From positions 3,189,501 to 3,253,500 of the forward strand of contig NZ_CP030059.1 of the NCBI RefSeq assembly GCF_015291745.1: 64,000 nt of DNA, read 5' to 3'. Under the pieces are notes generated by a model. The model worked only from the letters and a program-made list of their open reading frames with translations, made no database searches and had not been told where the DNA came from. The position numbers and the translations under genes are program-made. This document shows, piece after piece, positions 37,271 to 46,506 of the stretch. Source of the DNA: Bradyrhizobium sp. CCBAU 53351 (GTDB taxonomy: Bacteria; Pseudomonadota; Alphaproteobacteria; Rhizobiales; Xanthobacteraceae). Each line of letters starts with the position of its first letter. The first letter of the stretch is position 1.

Positions 37271-37462
37271 TCAGCCTTTCGGCGCGGTCACGCCCGGCGG
37301 GCTCGCTTCCGGCGTCTTCTTCGGCTTCAGCGTGCCGGCGTAGAACGAGAGCAGCCAGACCAGGAGGACGGCGAGGAGGTAGACGCCCCAGGCCTGCGGC
37401 GGCGTGGTTGCCCAGCGCAACAGGCCTTTGAAGGTGCGGGGCGGATCGTTGTCGTCGCTCAT
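37271..37462 (-). CDS. Small single-pass membrane protein
   Basis: Encodes 63 residues with one membrane helix (AWGVYLLAVLLVWLLSFYAG) in the middle, an acidic N-terminus (MSDDNDPPRTFKGLL) and a Lys/Pro-rich tail (KPKKTPEASPPGVTAPKG). It converges with the metallo-hydrolase gene, 7 bp away, and lies 31 bp after the MFS gene on the same strand. Function unknown. Confidence 0.7.
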   Translation of the reverse strand: MSDDNDPPRTFKGLLRWATTPPQAWGVYLLAVLLVWLLSFYAGTLKPKKTPEASPPGVTAPKG

Positions 37463-37493
37463 GGCCCGCTTGTGCGCGAAAGCTCGGGGCCGG

Positions 37494-38651
37494 TCAATCC
37501 GGCCGCGGCCTGGTGCGGATCAGGAACAGCGCGGCCAGCGCCGAAAGGCTGAGCGCGGAGGAGACGATCAGCACCTTGGCGCCCATGAGGTCGATCAAGA
37601 GGCCGAAGGCCAGCGGCGCCACCGCCTGCGCCATGCGTGCGGGAGCGCCGATGATGCCGAGACGGTAGCCGAAGTCCTTCGGACCGAAGATCGACAGCGG
37701 CAGCGTGCCGCGCGCGATCGTCAGGATGCCGTTGCCCGAGCCGTGGAACAGCGCGAACGCGCTCGCCGCGGCGCCGCCGAAGATCGCCACGATCACCGCG
37801 CCAATCGGGTGGGTGAGGCAGGCAAGCCGCGTCGACCACAGCGGATGGAAGCGGCTGAGGAAGCCGGCCTCCAGCATGCGTGCACCGACTTGCGCCGGGC
37901 CGATCAGCGCGCCGGCGGCGATGGCCTCGGCGGGCGTCGCGCCTGTCGTCTCCAGGATTCGCGGGAAATGCGCGGCCATGGCGCCGGTGACGGTCCAGAC
38001 CGCCGCGAAGATGAAGGCGAGCAGCAGCATGGTGCGGTCGAGCGGCAGATGCGGCTTCTCGGCGGTCGCCGCCGCCTGCCTGGCGCCCTTGATCGCCGGC
38101 AGCACGAAGAAGTTGAGCGGCAGGCCGATCAGGATATTGGCGGCCGCCCAGGCAAAGCAGGTCTCGCGCCAGCCGATATGGGCGAGGCCCCAGGCGGTGA
38201 GCGGCCAGCCGACGGTGGAGGCAAACCCCGCCATCAGCGTGATGCCGGTGATGGGCCGGCGCGCCTCGGTGCCGTAGATCCGCCCCAGCGCGGCGAAGGC
38301 GGCGTCGTAGAGGCCCATCGCCATGCCGACGCCGAGCACAAGCCAGGCGATCGCCATGACCGCGACGGACTGCGAGACGCCGAGCAACACGAGGCCGGCC
38401 GCGATGGTGAGGTTCGAGACCGACAGCACCTGCCGGCCGCCGACGAGATCGATCTGCCGCCCGATGCGCGGGCCGAGCATCGCCGAGATCACCAGCGAAG
38501 CCGAGAACGCGCCGAAGATCCAGTTGGAGGAGACGCCGAGGTCGCGCGCCATGGGATCGGCGAGCAGGGCCGGCAGATAATAGCTCGAGGCCCAGGCCAG
38601 CGTCTGCGTGGTGCCGAGCGCCAGGATGATCGGAAGCTGGCGCTGGCTCAT
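37494..38651 (-). CDS. MFS transporter
   Basis: Major facilitator of 385 residues with about 12 membrane helices. It begins MSQRQLPIILALGTTQTLAW and continues with YYLPALLADPMARDLGVSSN. The helix 2-3 loop GPRIGRQIDLVGGRQV is the MFS motif-A equivalent. The sequence most resembles the YbfB/oxalate-formate-like MFS group. The start at 38651 is chosen because the longer reading to 38849 extends across the divergent promoter region of the cyclase gene. Substrate unknown. Confidence 0.88.
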   Translation of the reverse strand: MSQRQLPIILALGTTQTLAWASSYYLPALLADPMARDLGVSSNWIFGAFSASLVISAMLGPRIGRQIDLVGGRQVLSVSNLTIAAGLVLLGVSQSVAVMAIAWLVLGVGMAMGLYDAAFAALGRIYGTEARRPITGITLMAGFASTVGWPLTAWGLAHIGWRETCFAWAAANILIGLPLNFFVLPAIKGARQAAATAEKPHLPLDRTMLLLAFIFAAVWTVTGAMAAHFPRILETTGATPAEAIAAGALIGPAQVGARMLEAGFLSRFHPLWSTRLACLTHPIGAVIVAIFGGAAASAFALFHGSGNGILTIARGTLPLSIFGPKDFGYRLGIIGAPARMAQAVAPLAFGLLIDLMGAKVLIVSSALSLSALAALFLIRTRPRPD

Positions 38652-38824
38652 TCGCGCGTACTTTCGATTCTGGCCGACGAAATCATCATTGCCGGCATTT
38701 GCCGTCCGTGCGGCGAGGGCGTCAACCGCAACCTCGGCATATTCGATCTGCACGGGACGGGGAGCCTTGCGCGCGTGCCCGGCTTGCGCCTTTCGCTCGT
38801 CACGAATGCACGCCATAATGGCGC

Positions 38825-40084
38825 ATGCAAACAGCTTCGCGCCTTTCATTGATGAACTGGATCGCCAGCCAGGGGCTCACGGGTCTGCCCGAGCAGGAAC
38901 TGCTCCGCGGCTTTTGCGAGCGCTGCTGCGACGAAGGGCTGGACCTGTCGCGCGGGCTCGTGATCATCGACACGCTGCATCCGATCTACGAGGGCCGCGC
39001 GTTCCGCTGGAGCGATACGCCGAGCAACGAGAGCGACGTCATCGAGTACGGCTCGACGGCGGAGGGCGACGCCGCCACGAACTGGCGCCGCTCGGTGTTC
39101 TATCATTTGCTCGAGCACGGCAACGACGAGATGGTGATCGATCTCGCCGAGGCGCCGTCGCTCGATTTCTCGCAGATCGGCGACCTCGCCGAAAACGGCC
39201 ACCGGCACTTCCTGGCTTTCGTGCACCGCTTCGGCGAGAGCGGAGCGCTCGGACAGATGGACTGCCTCTATTCCTATTGGACGACGCGGCGGGACGACGG
39301 CTTCACCGAAGCCGAACTGGCCGCGCTGCGCGATCTCGTGCCGGTGCTCGGGCTCGCGATCAAGTCGGCACAGCAGGTCGACATCGTGCGCACTTTGGGG
39401 CGCGTCTATCTCGGCCGCGACGCCTCCGAGCAGGTGCTGCGCGGGCGCATCTCGCGCGGCGTCACCGAGCGCATCAATGCCGTGCTCTGGTACTCGGACC
39501 TGCGCGGCTCGACCGGGATCAGCGAAAGCATCGGCCCCGACGAGATCATCCCGTTCCTCAACGACTATGCGCAGGCCGTGATTGACCCGATCCACGAGGC
39601 CGGCGGCGATGTGCTCAAGCTGATCGGCGACGGCGTCCTCGCGATGTTCTGGGGCGAGGACATGGCGGATGCGCGCCGTGCCGCGCTGCGCGCCGAGCAC
39701 TTGTTCCGCAAGAATATCGCGGCGCTCAATGCGCGCCGGGCGGCGGAGGGGCGTCCGACCACGTCGGCCTATATCGGCCTGCATGTCGGGCAGGTCTTCT
39801 ACGGCAATATCGGCAGCGAGGACCGGCTCGATTTCACCGTGGTCGGTCCGACGGTGAACGAGGTCAGCCGCATCGCCTCGATGAGCCGCTCGGTCGACCG
39901 CGAGCTGCTGGCGTCATCGGAGTTCTACAAGGGCCTCGACGCCGCCGGGCGGCGCTATCTCGTCTCCACCGGCCGCTACGCACTGCGCGGCATCGGCCGC
40001 GCGCAGGATCTCTACACGCTCGACCCCGATGTCGACGCGAGCGAGCCGGTGACGGGGAGCTACGAGCGGTATCTGGCGAACTAG
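38825..40084 (+). CDS. Class III adenylate/guanylate cyclase with N-terminal sensor domain
   Basis: Encodes 419 residues. Residues 1-185 form a soluble globular domain, perhaps a GAF-like sensor. Residues 213-400 are a complete class III catalytic domain: metal Asp225 in LWYSDLRGST, Asp269 in LKLIGDGVLAMF with the adenine-specifying Lys265, then Asp336 in LDFTVVG, Asn345 and Arg349 in PTVNEVSRIASM. All key residues are present, so it should make cAMP. The gene is divergent from an MFS gene (173 bp between) and its stop overlaps that of the convergent MFS gene at 40081-40084. Confidence 0.93.
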   Translation: MQTASRLSLMNWIASQGLTGLPEQELLRGFCERCCDEGLDLSRGLVIIDTLHPIYEGRAFRWSDTPSNESDVIEYGSTAEGDAATNWRRSVFYHLLEHGNDEMVIDLAEAPSLDFSQIGDLAENGHRHFLAFVHRFGESGALGQMDCLYSYWTTRRDDGFTEAELAALRDLVPVLGLAIKSAQQVDIVRTLGRVYLGRDASEQVLRGRISRGVTERINAVLWYSDLRGSTGISESIGPDEIIPFLNDYAQAVIDPIHEAGGDVLKLIGDGVLAMFWGEDMADARRAALRAEHLFRKNIAALNARRAAEGRPTTSAYIGLHVGQVFYGNIGSEDRLDFTVVGPTVNEVSRIASMSRSVDRELLASSEFYKGLDAAGRRYLVSTGRYALRGIGRAQDLYTLDPDVDASEPVTGSYERYLAN

Positions 40085-41325
40085 CACCGCGCCGCCACCT
40101 CATCCCCCACCATCTCGGGCTGCCGGTCCAGCGCCACGGCCGGCGACAGCCAGATCACCAGCGCCTGCACGCCGAACACGGCCGCCGCCAAGTAGAGGCA
40201 AGCTTCCGCGCTCCATAGCCCGCCGACGATCGCGCCCAGTCCCGAACCGAGCGGGCGCGCGCCGTAGCTCATGATGTTGATGGCGGAGACGCGGCCCAGA
40301 AGGCGCGGCGGCGTCACCGATTGGCGCAGCGTCGTGGTCGAGATCACCCACAGGATCGGCCCGACGCCAAGCAGGAAGAAGCTCAAACCCGCCAGCCAAG
40401 GCGAGGGGACCAGCACGGTCAACGCCATGACCATCGCGGCAATGAAGCCGGTGACGGGGCCGAGGCCGACCACGGTGCCGAAGCTGATACGCTGCATCAC
40501 GCGGGTGGCGAGCAGCGCGCCGATCACCATGCCGACGCCGTACATTGTCAGCACTGTGCCGACGCCCGCGGCGGTGAGGCCGAGATGGCGCACGGCGTAG
40601 GGCACGAACACGGCGATCTGCAGGAACCAGCCGGTGTTGAAGATGAACTGGGTGATGAACACCGGACGCAGCAGCGGATGGTGAAACACGAAGGCCGCGC
40701 CTTCGCGGATGTCCTGGAACGGATGGCGGCGCGGCGCCGGCGCGCGGGCGGGCTCGAAGATGCCTGAGAGCAGCACCACGGCGATGGCCGAGAGCGCCGC
40801 GGCGAAGCCGAAGGCCGGGCTCGCGCCCCACCAGCCCACCAGCGCGCCGCCAAGCGCAGGGCCGCTGGCAAAGGCGATGGTGCGCGCCAGCTCGATCCGC
40901 GCATTCGCCGCCGGCAGCAGCTCGGCACTCACCAGCGAGGGCACCAGCGCCGGTGCGGCCACGCTGTAGACCACGGTGCCGCACACCGCGGCGAAGCCGA
41001 GCAGCGCCAGCAGCGGCAGATTGAGCGCGCCGAGCGCGAGCAGCAGCACGATGGTCGCGAGCGCCACGGCCCGCAGCGCCTCGGCTCCCGCCATCAGCGA
41101 GCGGCGTGAGATCCGGTCGGCGAGCAGGCCGGCGGGAATCGCGAACAGCACGAAGGGCAGGGTCAAAGCGGTCTGCAACAGGCCGGTCTGGCCTTCCGCG
41201 ACCCCGAGCGTGAGCACCGCGACGATGGGGGCGGCGGCCAAGGCGATCTGCTCGGCCGACTGCGCGGCGAGGTTGGACCAGGCGAGCCGGGCAAAGGTGT
41301 CGGGGAGGCGGGGCGGGTTTGACAT
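40081..41325 (-). CDS. MFS transporter, MFS_3 (EntS-like) type
   Basis: Major facilitator of 414 residues with about 12 membrane helices. Motif A appears as AIPAGLLADRISRRSL between helices 2 and 3, and a charged central loop FEPARAPAPRRHPFQDIREG separates the two six-helix halves. The overall pattern resembles enterobactin exporter EntS and related MFS_3 efflux proteins. Its stop shares the CTAG tetramer with the stop of the convergent cyclase gene. Divergent from mntH. Substrate unknown. Confidence 0.9.
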   Translation of the reverse strand: MSNPPRLPDTFARLAWSNLAAQSAEQIALAAAPIVAVLTLGVAEGQTGLLQTALTLPFVLFAIPAGLLADRISRRSLMAGAEALRAVALATIVLLLALGALNLPLLALLGFAAVCGTVVYSVAAPALVPSLVSAELLPAANARIELARTIAFASGPALGGALVGWWGASPAFGFAAALSAIAVVLLSGIFEPARAPAPRRHPFQDIREGAAFVFHHPLLRPVFITQFIFNTGWFLQIAVFVPYAVRHLGLTAAGVGTVLTMYGVGMVIGALLATRVMQRISFGTVVGLGPVTGFIAAMVMALTVLVPSPWLAGLSFFLLGVGPILWVISTTTLRQSVTPPRLLGRVSAINIMSYGARPLGSGLGAIVGGLWSAEACLYLAAAVFGVQALVIWLSPAVALDRQPEMVGDEVAARC

Positions 41326-41442
41326 GGCTCATTTCCTGCAAAGTCGGGTTGGCGCCAGTATCCGGCCCCGGCGGCCGCCAAACCCACCCGCTTCCCGACA
41401 GGGCGGCGAATAACGGCCCGGAACGGGAACCCCTGCCACTAG

Positions 41443-41470
41443 ATGCAGTTGCAAATGAGTTGCAATAAGC
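41443..41470 (+). promoter_or_regulatory. Probable Mur (Fur-family Mn regulator) site upstream of mntH
   Basis: ATGCAGTTGCAAATGAGTTG, continuing with CAATAAGC, contains three TGCA words 7-10 bases apart, two of them in TTGCAA. This resembles the manganese-responsive sequence bound by Mur upstream of rhizobial mntH and sitA genes. It lies 24-51 bases before the mntH start. Binding is inferred from sequence and position only. Confidence 0.6.
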
Positions 41471-41493
41471 CTCGACTTCGGTATTCTCGCCCC

Positions 41494-42846
41494 ATGGATG
41501 CCCGATCGCCTGATTTGACGCGCGACACCGCCGGCTGGCGCACTGACGCGCCCGCCACCAAGAGCCTCGCCGAGGTCAACGCCACGGTTGCCATTCCGGC
41601 CGCGGGCCGCTGGTGGCGCCGGCTGCTCGCTTTCGTCGGCCCGGGCTATCTCGTCTCCGTCGGCTACATGGACCCCGGCAATTGGGCGACCGACCTCGCC
41701 GGTGGCTCGAAGTTCGGCTACACGCTGCTCTCCGTCATCCTGCTCTCGAATTTGATGGCGATCCTGCTGCAGTCGCTGGCGGCACGGCTCGGCATCGTCA
41801 CCGACCGCGACCTCGCGCAGGCCTGCCGCGCCACCTATTCGCCGGCGACGAACTTCCTGCTCTGGCTGGCCTGCGAGGCGGCGATCATCGCCTGCGATCT
41901 CGCCGAGGTCATCGGCACCGCGATCGCGCTCAAGCTTCTGTTCGGCATTCCCCTGATCGGCGGCGCACTGCTCGCGGCGCTCGATGCCTTCCTGCTGCTG
42001 CTCCTGATGAACCGCGGCTTCCGCTTCCTCGAAGCCTTCGTCATCGCGCTGCTGGCGGTGATCGCGGTCTGCTTCGCGGTCCAGGTCGCCGCCGCCGCGC
42101 CGCCGGTGGCGGAGGTGCTGCACGGCTTCATGCCGAGAAGCGAGATCTTTACCAACCCCGAGATGCTCTACATCGCGATCGGCATCATCGGCGCGACCGT
42201 GATGCCGCACAATCTCTATCTGCACTCCTCGATCGTGCAGACGCGCGCCTATGAGCGCAACGACGAAGGCCGCCGCGAGGCGATCAAATGGGCGACGACG
42301 GATTCGACCATCGCCCTGATGCTGGCGCTGTTCATCAACGCCGCCATCCTGGTCGTCGCAGCTGCGACCTTCCACAAAAGCGGCCATTCGGATGTCGCCG
42401 AGATCGGACAAGCCTTCGAGCTGTTGTCGCCGCTGCTGGGTCTCGGCATCGCCTCGACGCTGTTCGCGGTAGCGCTGCTCGCCTCGGGCCTGAACTCGAC
42501 GGTGACGGCGACGCTCGCCGGCCAGATCGTGATGGAGGGCTTCCTCGATCTGCGCCTGCCGAGCTGGGCGCGCCGCCTGCTCACGCGCGGCATCGCCATC
42601 GTCCCCGTGATCGTCGTCACCGCGATCTATGGCGAGCGCGGCACGGCGGATCTGCTGGTGTTCAGCCAGGTCGTGCTGTCGATGCAATTGCCCTTCGCCG
42701 TCATCCCGCTGGTCCGCTTCGTCTCCGACCGCCGCAAGATGGGCAAGTTCGCGATTCCCACCTACGTCGCCGCGATCGCGTGGATCGTCGCGGGCGTGAT
42801 CGTGATCCTGAACCTCAAGCTGTTGTCCGACACATTGTTCGGGTGA
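41494..42846 (+). CDS. mntH: Nramp-family Mn(II) transporter
   Basis: Proton-coupled Mn2+ (and Fe2+) uptake protein of 450 residues with about 11 membrane helices. The metal site is visible in helix 1 ([21 protein letters not shown]) and helix 6 ([19 protein letters not shown]). The ATG at 41494 (MDARSPDL) is preferred over that at 41443, as the extra 17 codons cover the putative Mur site. Divergent from the MFS_3 gene. In Bradyrhizobium japonicum this is the main Mn transporter (known from the literature). Confidence 0.95.
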   Translation: MDARSPDLTRDTAGWRTDAPATKSLAEVNATVAIPAAGRWWRRLLAFVGPGYLVSVGYMDPGNWATDLAGGSKFGYTLLSVILLSNLMAILLQSLAARLGIVTDRDLAQACRATYSPATNFLLWLACEAAIIACDLAEVIGTAIALKLLFGIPLIGGALLAALDAFLLLLLMNRGFRFLEAFVIALLAVIAVCFAVQVAAAAPPVAEVLHGFMPRSEIFTNPEMLYIAIGIIGATVMPHNLYLHSSIVQTRAYERNDEGRREAIKWATTDSTIALMLALFINAAILVVAAATFHKSGHSDVAEIGQAFELLSPLLGLGIASTLFAVALLASGLNSTVTATLAGQIVMEGFLDLRLPSWARRLLTRGIAIVPVIVVTAIYGERGTADLLVFSQVVLSMQLPFAVIPLVRFVSDRRKMGKFAIPTYVAAIAWIVAGVIVILNLKLLSDTLFG

Positions 42847-42859
42847 GGGCAGGCGCTAT

Positions 42860-42879
42860 CGCTCCGTCTGTCCGGAGCG
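42860..42879 (+). terminator. Hairpin after mntH, possible terminator
   Basis: 7-bp stem CGCTCCG / CGGAGCG with a 6-base loop, starting 14 bases after the mntH stop. No T-tract follows. Confidence 0.4.
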
Positions 42880-43308
42880 GCCCATGACGAGCCGCCCTTG
42901 CGCGAGCTCGGTCCGGCAATTTCGGAAAAGCCGCGCCATGCGAGGGCCGACGGCTCCGGTCGCGAGCCGGCGAACTACCGCTTTTCAATCGGTGCGAAGA
43001 GGGTATACTACCTTCAATTGCTGCGGGGCCGCGTATTACTGACAGGCCATATTATGACATTACGTTTTTCAGGATTGATTTTTCTCCCCGCGGGATAATC
43101 GGCGGTCCCGCGCCGGAGTAAGTGCGCCGATCCGCATTTTCTCCGGTTACGTCTATGAGTTGTGCGCGACGTCGGCGCGCGGAGCCGGTGGCGAGACCAC
43201 TGGCTTGATGGATTGATTTTGACTGCGCGGGTTCACGTCCTAGGGGACGGTGATCAAGCCAGAATGCGTTGATTGCTGCGTTGATATCATTGATGAGCGT
43301 GTACTGCC
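42880..43308. promoter_or_regulatory. Leader region of the cyclase-P450-peroxidase operon
   Basis: About 430 bases without a supportable gene. It is AT-richer than its surroundings from 42985 to 43085 (for example GTATACTACCTTCAATTGC and CATATTATGACATTACG), which probably marks the promoter. The last 200 bases form an untranslated leader. Frames on both strands are short and non-coding in composition. Confidence 0.5.
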
Positions 43309-46300
43309 GTGACCAAGTGTCCCGCATGTTCAGCCCGTGTTACTCGCGAGCATCGCTTCTGCTCTCAATGCGGCGCGCGCCTCGATCACGCCGTGGAGCA
43401 GCCCTCCGGTCCATCACTTGCCAGCATCGTCGACCGCGAGGCGCGGGTTGTTCCGCTGCACGATCATGCGACGGTTCGGTCACAGATGCTGACCGAGAAC
43501 AAGCAGGTCAGCGTCCTCTTTGTCGACGTCTGCGACTCCACATCACTGCTCCAGCACTCCGACCCCGAGGAATCCCGCAACTATCTCGGCAAGACGCTGA
43601 ACCATCTGGCTGAAGCGGTCGCGACCTATGGCGGCACGGTGAGCCAGTTGCTCGGCGACGGGCTCGTCGCCTTGTTCGGCGCGCCCGTGGCGCAGGAGGA
43701 TCACGCCCTGCGGGCGTGCCTTGCCGCTCTCAAGATGCAGAGAGCCAACATTCCCGGCCACGCGGTTCAGGGCGTGGCCAGCCCGATGCTGCGCATCGGC
43801 ATCAATTCGGGCGAAGTGCTGGTCGGCGTCGTCGGACAATACGGCTGGTCGCATTACGGGGCGGACGGCAAGACGATTCACCTTGCATCGCGGCTCGAAA
43901 AGATGGCGGCTCCCGGCGGCATTCTGATCAGTGCCGCGACGCAGCGCCTCGTCGCGCAGCAGATCGACACGCAGCCGGTGGGGACGCGGTCGGTCCGAGG
44001 GCTGGACGATCCGGTCGACCTCCATGAGGTCGTGGTCGCCACCGAAAGTTCGGCGGCCGCGCCGCTGACGCGCAAGCAGCGCTGGGCGCCCCTGGTCGGC
44101 CGCGAAGATTCCTTGCGGATCCTGGCCGGGGATCTCGACATCGTTCGAACCGGCGCGATGCGAACGATCGGGCTGTGCGGCGATGCGGGGATCGGGAAGT
44201 CCCGCCTGATCTCCGACTGGATTGCCGCGCTTGCAAGCCAGGGCATGGAGGTCTGCCTTTCGCAGGCACGAGGTTACGCGAGCGCGCGCGCCTACAGCAC
44301 CGCCGCGGACCTGATCGCAAGCCTGGCCGGGTTGCCGCAAACAAGCCTGACCGATGCACAATCCGTCAGGCAGACCCTGGCCGCCGAATGGGCCACCGAG
44401 GGCGCCGCGCATCTCGCGGCGATCAACGATCTGCTGGGTCTGGCTGCGCCGGACCAGGCTTGGCTGGAGCTCAACCCGGTTCAGCGGCGGCGCCGGATTG
44501 GCGACGCGTTGCTGTGGCTCGTGCGCAGGCGCGCCCAAGCGGGCCCCTTCGTGCTCGTGCTCGAAGACGTTTTCCTGGCTGACCGCGAGAGCCGGCGGTT
44601 GTTCGAGGCTCTGCTGCCAAAGCTACAGGGACTGCCGATCCTCGTCTGCGTCAGCTATCGACCTGATTTCGACCATCAGTGGCGCCAGGCCCCCTGGTTT
44701 GCAGAGCGCATGATCGAGCCGCTCCGCGATGGCGAGATGTTCAGGCTCGCGCGCGCCCTGCTGGGGGATGACCTGTCCGTGCTCGGCGCCATGAACGAAT
44801 TGGTGGCGCGCGCCGACGGCAATCCCTTCTTCCTGGAGCAACTGGTCATCACGCTGATCGACGACGGATCGCTCGAGGGAACGCCGGGCGCATACCGCCT
44901 GCAGCGGCCGCCGGGGGAGCTGCGCGTGCCGGGCTCGATCGCCGCGGTGATCGGCGCGCGCGTCGACAGGCTGCCTGAAGCCGCCAAGTCCGCGCTCGAG
45001 GCCGCTGCGATCCTCGGCGACCCCATCACGCGCGAGCTGATCGCCGCGATGCAGGCCGTGGACCTTGGGCGTGCCGAAGAATTGCTGGGCTTGTGCGTTG
45101 CATCCGGATTGTTGGCGGGGGCGGATCAGGCGCGCGGTCAGCTCGAGCAGCACGCATTCGCGTTTCGCCATGCATTGGTGCGCGATGTTGTGCTCGGCGC
45201 CCTCACGCGCGCTCGTCTCAAGGCGCTGCATCGACAGGCCTTCCTGGCGCTGCATGCGCGGCCGGGGGCGGCTGATGCGGATGTCGCGCCGGCGCTGGCG
45301 CACCATGCCTTCAAAGGGGAGGAGTGGGAGCAGGCGGCGAGATTCACCGTCAAGTCGATGGCTCGTGCGATCTCGCGCTCGGCCAATCAGGAAGCCCTTC
45401 AACTGTTCGAGAAGGGTCTTCAGGCAGCGCGCCGCGTCGACGACGCCTCGATTGCCCAGACCCTGGAACTCGCGCTTCGCCTGGAAGCCATCGGGGCGAT
45501 GCTGGCCCTCGGGCAGATCGACGACATCTTCAGCAACATGGAGCGTGCGGAAGCCATCGCGGTGCAGCTGAACGATCAGCGCGCACGAGCGGCGGTGTCG
45601 ACCGAGACGGCGGTGTTCCTGTGGATGCGCGGACGCTTCGAGCAAGGTCTGCGCTATGCTTCACGGGGGCTCGAGGCGGCCCGCCTCGCGCAGCGCCGCC
45701 ACATGATGATGGCGGCGCATCAGACCCGCCTGATGAACCTCCACGCGCTCGGTCGATATGCAGAGGCGGCCACGGAAGGCCAGGTTCTGCTCTCCGATTA
45801 CGGACGGGAGCTGTCGGCGCATGTCGTTCAGCCCGGATGGGCCGCGATCCCCATCATCAATCTCTATGCGTTTCATGCCAGCACGCTCTGGCGGCTGGGA
45901 GACAGTGCAACCGCCCACGCGTTCTGTGCCAAGGCCTACGAGATCCTGTCGAACATCGACCATCCCTATTCCCGGCTGCTGATCGACACCGTCCAGTCGC
46001 AGATCTGGATCGAGAGCCGGGAGCTCGACAGGGCCGAGCCCTTGATGCGCGCGGGCGTGCAGCAATGCATGACGCACAACGTTCCGACCATGCTTTCGGT
46101 TTGTACGGGTGTTCTCGGCAGCGCGCTTGCGCGCAACGACAAGGCCGCCGAGGCGGCGACGATGCTGGAGAAGGGGTTCGCCGATCGCATCTACGCGGCG
46201 GCCGGACCCTACGGCAGGACGTTCATGCGCGTGAGCCTGGGCGTCGCCTATCGCAAGCTCGGCCGGCTGGACGATGCGATCGCGGTCGGCCGCAAGGCGG

Positions 46301-46506
46301 TCGAGGAGGCCGCCGAAGAATACGGCCACCAGACCGAAGCCCTGTACGAGCTTGCTGAGACCTTGCGGCAGGCCGGCGATCTCGCCGGCGCCGAAGCGCA
46401 TTTCAAGCGGGCCGCCGATGCCGCGGAGCGTCTGGGCATGCCCCACTATCAAAGACAGGCCGCAGCGGCCCTCGCGGATTGGCGGAAGGACGGGTATGCA
46501 GCATGA
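43309..46506 (+). CDS. Zinc-ribbon/class III cyclase/AAA ATPase/TPR protein
   Basis: A 1065-residue multidomain protein. A zinc ribbon (Cys4, Cys7, Cys18, Cys21) precedes a class III cyclase domain (about 66-200: metal Asp73 in FVDVCDST and Asp117 in LLGDGLVALFGAP). Next is a LVGREDSL-type STAND/AAA module with Walker A GDAGIGKS (290-297) and Walker B LVLVLED-like residues near 415-419. From about 640 to the end are TPR-like helices. Three substrate positions deviate from classical cyclases: Lys to Gln113, Asp to His182 and Asn to His191, while Arg195 stays. The start codon is GTG. The stop overlaps the next gene by 4 bp. Likely a signal-sensing switch for the operon. Confidence 0.9.
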   Translation: MTKCPACSARVTREHRFCSQCGARLDHAVEQPSGPSLASIVDREARVVPLHDHATVRSQMLTENKQVSVLFVDVCDSTSLLQHSDPEESRNYLGKTLNHLAEAVATYGGTVSQLLGDGLVALFGAPVAQEDHALRACLAALKMQRANIPGHAVQGVASPMLRIGINSGEVLVGVVGQYGWSHYGADGKTIHLASRLEKMAAPGGILISAATQRLVAQQIDTQPVGTRSVRGLDDPVDLHEVVVATESSAAAPLTRKQRWAPLVGREDSLRILAGDLDIVRTGAMRTIGLCGDAGIGKSRLISDWIAALASQGMEVCLSQARGYASARAYSTAADLIASLAGLPQTSLTDAQSVRQTLAAEWATEGAAHLAAINDLLGLAAPDQAWLELNPVQRRRRIGDALLWLVRRRAQAGPFVLVLEDVFLADRESRRLFEALLPKLQGLPILVCVSYRPDFDHQWRQAPWFAERMIEPLRDGEMFRLARALLGDDLSVLGAMNELVARADGNPFFLEQLVITLIDDGSLEGTPGAYRLQRPPGELRVPGSIAAVIGARVDRLPEAAKSALEAAAILGDPITRELIAAMQAVDLGRAEELLGLCVASGLLAGADQARGQLEQHAFAFRHALVRDVVLGALTRARLKALHRQAFLALHARPGAADADVAPALAHHAFKGEEWEQAARFTVKSMARAISRSANQEALQLFEKGLQAARRVDDASIAQTLELALRLEAIGAMLALGQIDDIFSNMERAEAIAVQLNDQRARAAVSTETAVFLWMRGRFEQGLRYASRGLEAARLAQRRHMMMAAHQTRLMNLHALGRYAEAATEGQVLLSDYGRELSAHVVQPGWAAIPIINLYAFHASTLWRLGDSATAHAFCAKAYEILSNIDHPYSRLLIDTVQSQIWIESRELDRAEPLMRAGVQQCMTHNVPTMLSVCTGVLGSALARNDKAAEAATMLEKGFADRIYAAAGPYGRTFMRVSLGVAYRKLGRLDDAIAVGRKAVEEAAEEYGHQTEALYELAETLRQAGDLAGAEAHFKRAADAAERLGMPHYQRQAAAALADWRKDGYAA

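Noticed and set aside
37404..38852. 482-codon plus-strand frame opposite the MFS gene
   Set aside because: Shadow of a clear 12-helix transporter; the sequence consists mainly of Arg, Glu, Asp and Gly without motifs.
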